NCBI GenBank assembly: GCA_029448655.1
Contig: JACCLO010000001.1
Coordinates: 2,790,001-2,854,000 of the forward strand
Direction: 5' to 3'
Origin: Wolfiporia cocos
Taxonomy: Eukaryota; Basidiomycota; Agaricomycetes; Polyporales; Phaeolaceae
Length of the DNA stretch: 64,000 nt
Shown here: positions 22,533 to 33,838 of the stretch, piece after piece
Layout: every line of letters starts with the position of its first letter
Position numbering within the stretch: position 1 is the first letter of the stretch
Notes under the pieces: generated by a model
What the model was told of the DNA's origin: nothing
Seen by the model: only the letters and a program-made list of their open reading frames with translations
The model's database searches: none
Program-made: the position numbers and the translations under genes

Positions 22533-22533
22533 G

Positions 22534-22544
22534 AAGGTCGAGCT
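22534..22544 (+). promoter_or_regulatory. Self-priming primer binding site of element B
   Basis: AAGGTCGAGCT begins one base after the LTR and pairs perfectly over 11 nt with AGCTCGACCTT (22198-22208), the presumed 5' end of the transcript. It does not resemble a tRNA 3' end. In Tf1/sushi-type elements the RNA 5' end folds back on such a site and is cut to prime reverse transcription. Element A has the same 11-mer in the same place (37163-37173). Confidence 0.75.
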
Positions 22545-22578
22545 TATCACACCCTCACCTATCACGGTGTAAGGGCCC

Positions 22579-24426
22579 ATGATATTTGGACCAGAATTCC
22601 CAGCACGACTGATTGAACTCTTGCCCGAGGACATTCAGGGAGTCTACAGACTCAACCGATACGAGTGGACTGACACCATTGGAGCCTTCCGTAACAACGG
22701 AGGAATTGTTGTCATCCCAAGAGAAGATAGGGCATCGAAGTGGGTACAAGTATACCCCTCCGCAGGAACGACCGCTTGGGAAATAACGCGTGAAGTGTTC
22801 GAACAATTCGGAGAAATCCCTCCGATGTCAACCGCGACGTTGACCAAAAACGAAACCGAAACCATCAACAGAACCTTCGATGCCGATGGAAATACGAATC
22901 AGCCTTCGGGCGCCACAGGAATGGCAGGAACTGAGCGCATCGGAGATGATGGGAGAAATCCTGGAAACTTTACAGGAACAGATAACAGCCAGACCGGAGG
23001 ACAGGACCCTCCAGGATTTATATCTGCTTTTGCGCAGAGTGGGATTGGGCCTATGGCTGGAGGAACAGACCTCTTTGGAAACCCCCCACAGAACGCACCC
23101 GGAATGGGTAGCGGAGGAAATCCATCTTGGACTAGCCCAAGCGGAGGAATGGGAACGACAAACCCAGGAACATGGCCTTCAGGCCTATTTGGACGAACCT
23201 CCGCAGGTACAAGCGGAGGAGGACTGGGAGGAAACTTCGGACTCGGAGGAGGGAATGCCCTCCCTCCTGGAGGACTCGGAGGAGGAACCCCCACGAACCC
23301 CGGAGGAGGAAACCCTGGAGGGAACCCAGGGAACCCCGGAGGAAACCCAGGAAACCCGGGTGGAGGATACCCGGGAGGAGGAGGACCACCAGGAGGGCCT
23401 CCACCACCGAATGCGCCGCAGCCTCAACCTCCGGCGCCGAACCCGTACTACCGACCCCCGATGATAAAGATCAACCCCCCAGACGTATTCGACGGGGAAC
23501 AATCCGACATGCAGAACTTCATAAACCAGTGCAATTCCTGGTTTACGATGTACGAAACGTCATTCCAGAACGACGTTCAGAGAGTGATTTTTATCCTCTC
23601 TTATATTTCGAACAAGGGGAAAACGGGCCAATGGAAACAGAATTATCACCGGGTTTATACGAACCCCCAGACAAAACGATTCTTCCCACCTAGTCTTGCA
23701 CAGTTTGATGCAGACTTCCAGAAAGCCTTTGGAGCCATCGAAGAGGTACAGAAGGCGCGGAAGAAAATCCTGGACGTAACCCAGGACAGGAAGGACATCG
23801 ATGATTATATCACCGAGTTCAACAACTTGGCCGGAAAAGCCCAATACGATCGATACAGTGCGGACGGAAACGCGCTGCTTATAACCCTATTCGAGAAAGG
23901 GTTACCCGAACATACGACCCGATACATCATCGGCGTTCGGCCGCTACCAGCGACCATTGACGAATGGCAGTCCGCTGCCTCGTACTATGAAAATACGTAC
24001 AAGATATTCTTGAAACGGGACAAACCGTTTGTCAAGAAAAAGGCTTGGCAAGCCTCGAACCAGAATAATGGATGCACTAGTGCTCCACAGACAACCGCAC
24101 CGAAAGATCCGAATGCGATGGACGTAGATCGAATGACCACCCAGGAAAGGGATGATCACATCAAGAAGGGAAAATGTTTCACCTGTCATCAGCCAGGGCA
24201 TATGTCGCGAGACTGCCCAAAGAGGCCGAGGAAGCCAGCCCGCCCTAGACGGACTACTCAAAAGACCGAAGAAGAAGAAGCCGAGCAAGAAGCTCGCATT
24301 GAAGAAGTCTCTGAGGAAGAGACTGAATACATCACCGCTAACAGAGCGGTCACAGCAATTAGGGCCCTGAAAGCCAAGAACCCCGAGCTCCTAGCACGAC
24401 TCGTAGAAGAACAGGATTTTGCCTAG
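22579..24426 (+). CDS. Gag polyprotein of element B
   Basis: 615 codons, intact. After an N-terminal globular part (LIELLPEDIQGVYRLNRYEW) comes a long Gly/Asn/Pro-rich linker (about residues 100-300), then a Ty3-type capsid core (MQNFINQCNSWFTMYETSF; AQFDADFQKAFG; IDDYITEFNNLAGKA), and a CCHC zinc knuckle CFTCHQPGHMSRDC near residue 533 followed by a basic stretch. Gag forms the particle and packages element RNA. The frame ends EEQDFA-stop at 24426, where the pol frame already runs in -1. Dense GGA repeats keep the other frames open in the linker; these are by-products. Confidence 0.9.
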   Translation: MIFGPEFPARLIELLPEDIQGVYRLNRYEWTDTIGAFRNNGGIVVIPREDRASKWVQVYPSAGTTAWEITREVFEQFGEIPPMSTATLTKNETETINRTFDADGNTNQPSGATGMAGTERIGDDGRNPGNFTGTDNSQTGGQDPPGFISAFAQSGIGPMAGGTDLFGNPPQNAPGMGSGGNPSWTSPSGGMGTTNPGTWPSGLFGRTSAGTSGGGLGGNFGLGGGNALPPGGLGGGTPTNPGGGNPGGNPGNPGGNPGNPGGGYPGGGGPPGGPPPPNAPQPQPPAPNPYYRPPMIKINPPDVFDGEQSDMQNFINQCNSWFTMYETSFQNDVQRVIFILSYISNKGKTGQWKQNYHRVYTNPQTKRFFPPSLAQFDADFQKAFGAIEEVQKARKKILDVTQDRKDIDDYITEFNNLAGKAQYDRYSADGNALLITLFEKGLPEHTTRYIIGVRPLPATIDEWQSAASYYENTYKIFLKRDKPFVKKKAWQASNQNNGCTSAPQTTAPKDPNAMDVDRMTTQERDDHIKKGKCFTCHQPGHMSRDCPKRPRKPARPRRTTQKTEEEEAEQEARIEEVSEEETEYITANRAVTAIRALKAKNPELLARLVEEQDFA

Positions 24427-27400
24427 GAGGGAAGCCCACGGTCTTACCCTCCGAGAAAGCAGCGCATGTAATTACCTCGTTCGAGAAGAATCGATCCCTC
24501 TTCATATTGGTAATCATGACGCTGGCAAAACCCGTGAAGTGCAATGCACTAATCGACTCAGGAGCAATGTCGAACCTGATCCACAGCAGAGTGGTAGAAA
24601 AATACAAGGTGCCCACGCAACCCTTGAAGAACCCGATCATCGTCAAAAATGTTGACGGAACAGAAAACAAAGATGGGCGAATAGACCGAGAAGCCACCAT
24701 ACTACTGCGATATCCGAAGACCCAGAAAACGCGAAAGGTCCGATTCCTGGTAGGATCAATCGGAACAGAGAATATGATTCTAGGGTATGGATGGCTAAAA
24801 GACGAAAACCCCACAATCGACTGGAGGGACCAAACAGTCGATGTACGATCAATACTAGGGGCAGAAGAAAAGAAACAGGAAGCCACGATCCGAATGGATA
24901 CGGTGGAGATGGTAGCTGCCCCAGAAGGGAAAATTCCAACAAGGGGGACCCAAGAAGCTGCAGGATATGACCTTTACGCCGCAGAAGAAACTGAGATTCC
25001 CGCCGGAGGATGGAAACTCGTCCCTACAGGAGTAAAAATGAAGATCCCGAAGGGATCGTATGGAAGGTTGGCCGGACGATCAGGCAACACCCTCAGACAC
25101 GGATTGGTGGTACAAGCCGGAATCATAGACTCGGACTACCGAGGAGACGTCGGGGCCATCGTCTTCAACTACTCAGACAAAGCACATAGAATTATCCCGG
25201 GCATGCGAATAGCCCAGATAATTTTCGAACGACACCTCACCCCCGACATTATAGAGGTTGAAGACCTAGATGAAACAGAACGAGGGGAGAAAGGGTTTGG
25301 ATCCACGGACCAGCCAGAAGAAACAGCGCAGCGGCTCTATACTCCCGAGGAGTACGAAGCGATCCGACGCTTTGCAAAAGATAACCCCAGGATCATAGGA
25401 AAGAAAGGGGAGACGCGAAAGAAGTTCAGAACAAAGATACAAATCATCAACGCTGTCAGGAAAGCGCTGACGAAATCCCAGGAATTCGCACAGAAAACCC
25501 CCGAACCAGAACGAACGATTGAGGAGATGGTTCCGAAACACCTACTGGACTTCGCCAAGGTGTTCAGCAAGGAATCCGCAGCAGCGTTCCCTCCGTCGAG
25601 ACCATGGGACCACGCAATCGAATTAAAACCCGATTTCGTGCCAAAAGACTGCAAAGTCTATGCACTCTCGCCTAAAGAGCAGCAGGCACTGGACGAATTC
25701 CTAAAAGAAAACTTGGCCAAGGGATTCATAGTCCCTTCCAAATCCCCGATGGCATCACCATTCTTTTTCGTCCCAAAGAAAGACAGCGGCCTACGACCCT
25801 GTCAAGATTATCGATATCTGAACGAAGGGACGATAAAGAACGTCTACCCCTTACCGTTGATCTCAGAGCTCCTGGAAAAGCTAAAAGGAGCAAAGATCTT
25901 CACAAAAATGGACCTCAGAGCGGGATACAACAACGTGCGGATCAAGAAGGGAGACGAATGGAAAGCGGCTTTCAAAACAAACCGAGGGTTATACGAGCCC
26001 ACGGTTATGTTTTTCGGACTGTGCAATGCACCCGGGACCTTCCCGGCAATGATGAATGAAATCCTGAAAGAAGAGATTCTCGAAGGATGGGTGCTCGTCT
26101 ATATGGACGACATCCTCATTTTCTCAGAAGATGAGAAAACACACAAGGAACGAGAACGGCGAATTCTCCAAAGACTGGTGGATAACCACCTCTTTGTGAA
26201 ACCTGAAAAATGCGCCTTTGGCGTCGACAGAGTCGAATTTCTGGGGTTAGTCATCACCCCAGGAAATATTCAGATGGACCCAGCGAAACTCAATGGGATT
26301 AAAGAATGGCCAACCCCCCGAAACCTTAAAGAAGTTAGGTCCTTCCTAGGATTCGCGAACTTCTATCGAAAATTCGTCGATCATTACTCGACGCACGCCC
26401 GACCCCTAGTAGACCTCACAAAAACGGTCACAGGAACAGGGTTTCAGTGGACGGACAAAGAACAAAAAGCATTCGAATTCATGAAGAAAGCATTCACGAC
26501 GGCGCCCGCACTAGGAACACCAGACAAGGAAAAACCGTTTATCCTCGAAACGGACGCATCTCAGTTCGCCACAGGAGCAGTACTGAAACAGATAGATGAA
26601 ACAGGGCGCGAACGGCCAGTGGGATATCTCTCACAATCCCTGACATCAACAGAACGGAACTACGAAATCTACGATCGCGAACTACTCGGAATAATCCGAG
26701 CGTTAGAAGAATGGCGGCACCTATTGGAAGGAGCACCGCATCGGATCTTGATCCGAAGCGATCATCAGAACCTGACGTACTGGAGAAGCGCACAGCGCCT
26801 AAATCGGCGACAAGCGAGATGGCATCTATTCCTTTCGCAATTCGACCTGAAATTGCAGCACGTCCCCGGAAGGAAACTAATCATGGCCGACACACTTTCC
26901 AGGTTGTACCATCTGGACGAAAGCAACGAAGACAACGAGGGAATCACCATGATTCCAGACGAACTCGTCGTTCATGCAATCCAGATCCCGATCATTGATC
27001 GAATCAAGAACGCCAACGATCGAGATGAATCTGCGGAACAGGCGATCCGTGCTCTAGGGGGTACAGGCGAATTCCCCGCGAGAATCACCGCAGATGAATG
27101 GCAACAAACGGATGGGATACTGCTCTACAGGGGCAGGATGTATGTGCCAAAGGACGAGGGCCTTCGACGGGACGTCATCTCAAAATACCACGACACGATC
27201 CCGGCCGGACACCCTGGGATACAACAGTACAGGTTACGACCCACTTTTGGTGGCCTGACATGAGAACAATGATAGCGGAATACGTCCGGGGCTGTGCAAT
27301 CTGTCAACAGATGAAACCTGATAGGAATCCGCTAAAACCCCCTTTGCAACCAATACCGACACGGGAAGACGCCCTCCCCTTCTCACAGTGCTCGGTCGAC

Positions 27401-29560
27401 TTTGTCACCGACCTGCCAAGAGTCGGAAAGTATGACTCCATGATGGTGATTGTCGACCATGGCCTATCCAAGGCCATCTCTCTCACCCCATGCGACAAGA
27501 CGATCACTAGCGAAGGGGCGGCAGAGATATTTCACCGGAAAATCTACTCGCTATATGGCATCCCCCGAAAGATCATTTCAGACAGAGGACCGCAGTTTGC
27601 ATCAAAGCTTTTCAAGGAATTATGCAAGCTGCAGGGAACAGAATCAGCGATGAGTACGGCGTACCATCCACAGACCGACGGACAGACAGAAAGAATGAAT
27701 CAACAGATCGAAGTATACCTTCGCATCTATTGCATGAACGACCCTTTCCAGTGGGTAAAACGACTACCTGACGTCGAATTTGCACATAACACAAGGCGAA
27801 CTGAAAATCGACCTGCGCCACTTGAAATAATCTTGGGATACACCCCAAGAGGATTTCCAGACTACGACAGAGTAGGAAACGTCCCGGCAGCTGTCGACAG
27901 GATCAAGAAGATCAAAGAGGCGCGAAAGATGGCATTCACCGCGCATAAATTAGCCCAGAAAAGAATGGCAGGGCGGTTCCTCAGAGAACTGCCAAAGCTT
28001 GAGAAAGGGGATAAGGTCTGGCTCGACGCCAAGAACCTAATGATCCCCTACGAATCGAACAAACTGGCACCAAAAAGAGAAGGACCCTTCACCATCACAG
28101 AAAAGATGGGACCCACGACATACCGGCTGCAGTTACCGGCAAACTGGAAGATTCATCCGGTCTTCCACGCTGCCTTACTAAAACCATTCAAAGAAACAAG
28201 GGTACACGGACCCAATTACCTACGGCCGCCACCTGATATCATCAAGGGACAAGAAGAATATGAAGTCGAAGCCATCTTGGCTGACAGATGGCAAAGAAAG
28301 AAGCATCAATACTTCGTTAAGTGGAAAGGCTATGCCACGGCCGACAACTCATGGGAAGATGAGGCGAACTTGGAACATTCCAAGGAGCTGATAAAAGACT
28401 ACCACAGGACGAGAGTCAGGACAACCTCGACACTCGAAAACAGGACAGTAATAGTATGTCGACGACTCGCCACCAGCTCCCCCGCCGTACCACGACCTCC
28501 GGCGACGCAGATCGTCGAGAAGGCCGACCGCGAGGTACGCCACCAAGAAGGTACTCCCCCCAGCATCTACAGATTAGACACGCCCTCCTCTGGTACAGGG
28601 CCGAGGGACCTTTTGCTGGCCGAGCCAATGGCTGGTCGGCCCTCTTCGACATCGCGCAGGACCTCACCCACATTTACAGCTCGTACCAGAACATCACCGA
28701 GGACCTCGTCCGAATGGAGGGGCAGATCAGAGCGCAGAGAGAGGGACTCGAGCTACTCACCGACAGACTTATCGACCGATTGGCCGCCACTACGACGGCC
28801 CGACTACGACACGCGCTCAACGACTTCGAGGATCGCGAGCACGTTGCTCCCAATCGACCCGAATACACACCGCGACCCGCCCGCTTTTTCACCCCCGACG
28901 AACGACGCCGAGTTGCAAGGCCGTTTGATTTTATGGAGGGCGATAGAATATTATTTCCGTTGCCTACCGAGACTCAGAGGGCCCGCCGAACAGGAGCTAG
29001 AGACCCGACGCCACGTATTTCTGGTATGGGAGGCAACGGGAGACGTGAACCACCTGCACGCCCGACGAGCCCTAGGGCTACCCCAGCACGACAGCGAAGA
29101 GCGAATAGCACGCCGCCTATTCGACGATCTCCTTCAGTGCAGAGTATTACCCGCGAGGAGTTTGAGCGAGGTGCGAGGGAGCACGAACGAGACACCGCCT
29201 CCTTACCAACGTGGGCCGCACGAAACCTTCACCGAGCCGCACACCACTGGAGGTACCAACATAACGAATACCTCCGCGATATCCCTTCCCTACGGGTACC
29301 AGCGAGGCCCTCACCTGAGCAGCCGTGTCGACAATGTGGTTCCGCTAACCACTGGATCCTCGACTGCCCCGATTATATTTGCAGAACTTGTGGGCTCAAT
29401 CAACCAGGTCATCGACAGAATGAATGCCGCCAACACTTCGTATGGCGAACTCCTACAACCCCGTCCCTCAGCGGGAACGGCGACATCTACAACGAACAGG
29501 ACGCCGAGGCACTCTGAAGAGGGGAACTTGGAAAATTCGTCGAGGCCGACGAATGCTTAG
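24414..29560 (+). CDS. Pol polyprotein of element B (protease, dUTPase, RT, RNase H, integrase, chromodomain), one frameshift
   Basis: The frame is -1 to gag and overlaps its last codons (GFCLGGKPTVLPSEK). Aspartic protease: NALIDSGAMSNLIHS near 24548. dUTPase about 24926-25310: [53 protein letters not shown]. Reverse transcriptase: [28 protein letters not shown] near 26100. RNase [15 protein letters not shown] near 26545, YDRELLGIIRALEEW. Integrase: HHCC finger about 27188-27305, CSVDFVTDL, SDRGPQFAS, HPQTDGQTERMNQ. Chromodomain about 28255-28400: YFVKWKGYATADNSWEDE. Between GHPGI and HFWWP (near 27225) only 20 nt remain where element A has 27, shifting the frame from 24414..27263 to 27098..29560. 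A tail of about 370 residues follows the chromodomain. Confidence 0.9.
28456..29517 (+). CDS. ORF3 of element B: coiled-coil and double zinc-knuckle protein overlapping pol
   Basis: 353 codons from ATG (MSTTRHQLPRR) to a stop 55 bp before the 3' LTR, wholly inside the pol frame and -1 to it. Basic N-terminus; YSSYQNITEDLVRMEGQIRA and following residues predicted helical, coiled-coil-like (about 85-125); RRRVARPFDFMEGDRILF; SPSVQSITREEFERGARE; then two CCHC-like fingers, CRQCGSANHWILDC and CRTCGLNQPGHRQNEC. No signal peptide or membrane segment, so it is not env-like despite its place after integrase. All named blocks recur in element A. A nucleic-acid-binding accessory protein is my inference; I know no described family with this make-up. 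Confidence 0.75.
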   Translation: MSTTRHQLPRRTTTSGDADRREGRPRGTPPRRYSPQHLQIRHALLWYRAEGPFAGRANGWSALFDIAQDLTHIYSSYQNITEDLVRMEGQIRAQREGLELLTDRLIDRLAATTTARLRHALNDFEDREHVAPNRPEYTPRPARFFTPDERRRVARPFDFMEGDRILFPLPTETQRARRTGARDPTPRISGMGGNGRREPPARPTSPRATPARQRRANSTPPIRRSPSVQSITREEFERGAREHERDTASLPTWAARNLHRAAHHWRYQHNEYLRDIPSLRVPARPSPEQPCRQCGSANHWILDCPDYICRTCGLNQPGHRQNECRQHFVWRTPTTPSLSGNGDIYNEQDAEAL

Positions 29561-29571
29561 GGAGGGGCTGA

Positions 29572-30279
29572 TGTTACGGTTGTTTTTATTTTTTGAATAT
29601 CGTCAGAACTCACCACTGGGCGAATACGATACAGGGACTTGTTGCGCAACCAACTCCCCTGGCTACTCGTGACTCTACTGGGCGCATCCCCAGTTGTACT
29701 AGTCTATAGGGCACGTTTCATCTTTGGCAGACCCAACTCTGCCACCGTTTCATGTTCATCATTTGTTAGCTGATAGATGGCGTTCAACCACCATCATTCC
29801 TATCTATCGTCTCAGATATATCACTACATACCTATCAAACGTTTGGTACTATAGCGTAGATAGTATCGGTGACATCTGGGACGGACTTGACCCCTGAAAC
29901 CCAACGTGGTATATAAACTAATGTACTTACTGTCGAGGCTCTTCAGCTCGACCTTGTTGTATAAACAAGAAGTCTTATACTCGTTCTCAAACGTAGGAAA
30001 CTACGCTCAGTATTTCTCACTCGAGCAACCAAACGACTAAGTCCTCGAAGTGCACACTGACTTCTCGGACTTAGGCGAGTCTTATATTCTATTCGACTCG
30101 TACTTGAACAGATTATATCCTCTAACGTGTATTGGATATTAACCGATCTCCTAAGGACTTCACTTAGGACCCGAAGGCATCTAACGAGTATTTGCCTTGC
30201 ATACGGCGACGTGCCTACGTGCAGAAGAACGATCTATATTCGCGACTCGAATATACGAACGGGTATTCGACCCATAACA
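29572..30279 (+). repeat. 3' LTR of element B
   Basis: 708 bp, ending GACCCATAACA; I see two differences from the 5' LTR (C/T in AGCTGAYAGATGG, and G/A in the terminal CCCRTAACA). The purine tract TTAGGGAGGGGCTGA directly precedes it and should act as the plus-strand primer. The GTGGC duplication follows at 30280-30284. Confidence 0.95.
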
Positions 30280-33200
30280 GTGGCCACCTGGGGGGATGTC
30301 GGACCTGTGCCAGGTGAGCGCATGATGAGTGCGGAGATGGGCTTCATCGGAGCAGCCGTAGGACCTGCCTGTCTGGTATCCCATGCAGATGGCAAGGGAT
30401 CGTCGCAGCATCGGGGCTGTGGGGCGGTCAGGCTGGCTGCGAGTAGGCTGAGGCAACGACATACTACTTCTTTGGCTTGACGAGCCCCAACTCCCTTCCG
30501 CCGACTTTTAGAGTCCTCCAGGAGGTCAGGAGAATTCTTCAAGTTCACCTCGTCCTCCCAGGAGTCGTCAGCAGATGGGTAACCTTTCCAGTGGACCAGG
30601 TACTGCTTCTTCCCCCGATATTGCCTCTGGTTCAGGATGGATTCGACCTCATACTCATCGTGTCCTCCAACCAGGTCTGGGGGTGGCTTTGTGTGATTGG
30701 GCCCATGCACCCTCGTCTCATTGAACGGCTTCAGTAGTGAGGCATGGAAGACCGGGTGTATCTTCCATCGGGGTGGTAGGGCTAACCTATACGTTACGGG
30801 CCCGAGTTTCTCACTGACGGTGAACGGCCCCTCCCTTTTTGGAGTGAGCTTCTGTGATTCGTATGGAAAGTGGAGATTCTTGGCGTCAAGCCAAACCTTG
30901 TCCCCTTTGCTAAATTTGGGCAAGTCGTACAGGGACCGGCCTGCCATCCGCTTCTGAGCTAGTTTGTGTGCGATAATGGCTTTCTCTCTTGCTTCCCTGG
31001 TACTTCTCATCCATTCCTTGGCGGCAGGCACTTGCACCGGCTTGTCTTCTTCGGGTAGTCCTCATGGGATGTACCCCATGATGATTTCTGCAGGGGCTAA
31101 CCCCCTTTCGGTCCTTCGTGTGTTGTGGGCAAATTCTATGTCTGGGAGTCTGGTGACCCAGAGCCATGGGTCATTCATGCAATAGATGCGCAGGTAGACT
31201 TCTACTTGTTGGTTCATTTGTTCGGTCTGTCCGTCAGTCTGTGGGTGATATGCCGTGCTCAGGGCGGATCCGATCCCTAGAAGTTTACAGAGAGCTTGGA
31301 AAAACCTTGAGGCGAACTGGGGCCCTTGATCCGATATGATTCTCCGAGGGAGGCCATACTTCGAGTAGATTTGTCGATGGAATATGTCGGCGGCCCCCTC
31401 ACTGGTGATGGTTTTGTCACATGGGGTCAAGGATATTGCTTTAGACAGTCCATGATCAATGATGACCATGATTGAGTCGTATTTCCCTACCTGGGGAAGG
31501 TCTGTGATGAAGTCTACTGAGCATTGCGAGAAGGGGAGCGCATCCTTCTGGGTTGGGATTGGTTGCAACGGTGCCTTTGTCGGGTTTCAGTCAGGTTTCA
31601 TCTGTTGGCAGGTTGCGCAGCCTTTGACATATTCGGCCACGGTTTTTCGCAGGTCGGGCCACCAGAAGTGTTCCTGCACTTTCAGGGTCATTCTCCAAAT
31701 CCCGGGATGGCCTGCTGCGATTGGGTCATGGTACCTAGAGACAATGTCCTTTCTCAGGCCAGGGTCCCTTGGCACATACATCCGTCCCTTGTACAAGAGG
31801 ACTCCTTCACTATACTACCAGTCTTCCATTACTGTCCTCAAAGGGGGCGGCTTCCCCTGTTCAAGGGCACGGAGTCCCTGTTCCGTGATCGGATCGAAGG
31901 GCTTAGCAATCTTGATCCAATTGATCATTGGGACTTTGATTGCATGAACGAATAGGGTATCGGGCAGCATTTGGATGTCTTTGTTGTCATGTTCGGAGCT
32001 GTCTAGGTTCATGAGGTGTGAGAGGGTGTCCACCATTACCAGTTTCTTCCCAGGGACGTGTTGCAACTGGATGTCGAATTGGGATAGTAGCAGATGCCAT
32101 CTTGCCTGTCTCCGATTCAATCTCTGGGTGCTTCACCAATACGTAAGGTTCTGGTGATCACTTCTGATCAGGATCTGGTGTGGACCTCCTTCTAGAAGGT
32201 GGCACCATTCTTCTAGCGCGCAAACCACTCCTAGGAGTTCTCGATCGTAGATTTCGTAATTTCGTTCCACTGGTGTGAGGGATTGCAACAGGTAGCCTAC
32301 TGGCCGCTCATTCCCTTTTTGTTTGAGTACTGCTCCGAGGGCAAACTGCGAGGCGTCAGTTTCCAGGATGAAGGGTTTCTCTTTGTCAGGGAGGAGCAGC
32401 GCAGGGGCTGTTACGAATTTGTCTTTTAGGAATTCGAATGCCTCGTTTTCTCGACTCGTCCATTTGAAGCCCGTGCCTGTTGCGGTTTTTGTGAGATCGA
32501 TGAGTGGTCACGCATGCGTGGAATAATGGTCGATGAATTTTCTGTAGAAGTTTGCAAACCCTGAGAAGGAGCGGACCCCCTTGACATTCCGTGGAGGCGG
32601 CCAGTTGCGGATCCCCTTGAGCTTGGCAGGGTCCATCTGGACCTGTCCAGGAGTGATTACGAGCCCAAGGAACTCTACCCTTTTAACTCCAAACGTGCAT
32701 TGTTTTGGTTTCACGAACAACTTTTCTTCAGCCAATTTGTGCAGGACTTGTTGCTCTCGCTCCCTGTGGGTTGTCTGATCTGGAGAGAAGATGAGGATAT
32801 CGTCCATGTAGACCAGCACCCATCCCTCGGTGATTTCATTTTTTAGTATTTCTTTCATCATTGCTTGAAATGTTGCCGGTGAGTTGCACATCCCAAAGAA
32901 CATTACTGTCGGTTTGTAGAGGCCCGCATTGGTCTTGAATGCGCCCTTCCATTGATCAACCTCTCGGATTCGTACGTTGTTGTATCCTGCTCGTAGGTCC
33001 ATTTTGGTGAATATCTTTGCCCCCTTTAGCTTTTCGATGAGTTCGGAGATTAAAGGTAGGGGGTAGGCATTTTTAACCGTTCCCTCATTCAGGTATCAAT
33101 AGTCTTGACAGGGTCTCAGCCCTCCATCTTTTTTCGGGATGAAGAAGGCAGGGGAAGCCATGGGGGATTTTGATGGTCGGATAAATTCCTTGGCGAGATT

Positions 33201-33838
33201 CTCTGTCAGGAATTCATCCATGGCATTCTGTTCTCTGGGGGACAGCGAGTATACCTTGCAGTCCCGGGGCACGAAATCAGGCTTCAGTTTGATAGTGTGA
33301 TCCCATGGCCTGGATGGGGGGAACACGGTTGCTGCTTTCTTGCTGAAGACGTGCGTGAAGTCCTTCAAATGTTCGGGGATGGTGTCTTCTGTGAGTCCCC
33401 CTTTTGCCCCCTTGGAGAGCTCTTGGGACTTCGTCATCACCTTGCATATGTGGGAGAGGGCGACAACTCTTTGTCGGAACCACTTCTGGGTTTCGGTTTT
33501 AGGGGTGATTAGCTTCTTGGTTCGGACAAATCTCCTTAGCAGTTGATATTCTTCGTCCAAGACGGGGTTTTCGGCTGGCCGAGTGTCGGTAGACCCAAAA
33601 CCCTTTTCCCCTCTCTTCATTTCATCGAGTTCCTCTACCTGGACCACTTCGGGGGTGAGGGCTAGTTCGAATATTATTTGCACGATACGCATTCCGGGAA
33701 CGATGCGGTGGGGCGTCGTTGACTGGTTGAATAGGATGACTTGGACCTCTCCACGGTAGCCAGGGTCAATTACCCCCGCCCCAACCATGAGTCCGTGTTT
33801 GAGCATGAGACCTGAGCACGAGGCTATCCTTCCATAGG

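Larger units (their letters stand above)
21825..30279 (+). mobile_element. Element B: full-length dUTPase-bearing Ty3/gypsy chromovirus, recently inserted
   Basis: 8455 bp with 708-bp LTRs (21825-22532, 29572-30279) and a perfect GTGGC target duplication (21820-21824, 30280-30284). I count two differences between the LTRs, so insertion is recent. It sits inside ORF3 and the pol tail of element A. Gene order: gag, pol in -1 frame with protease, dUTPase, RT, RNase H, integrase and chromodomain, and ORF3 over the pol 3' end. One net frameshift in the integrase zinc finger is the only defect I see. Confidence 0.95.

Noticed and set aside
22880..23693. Two additional plus-strand frames of 194 and 173 codons inside gag
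   Set aside because: They lie exactly over the GGA-rich Gly linker of gag; such repeats keep all frames open. No counterpart with conserved sequence exists in element A, unlike ORF3.
28674..28892. Minus-strand frame antisense to ORF3
   Set aside because: Low-complexity Ser/Arg composition, no conservation in the matching region of element A.
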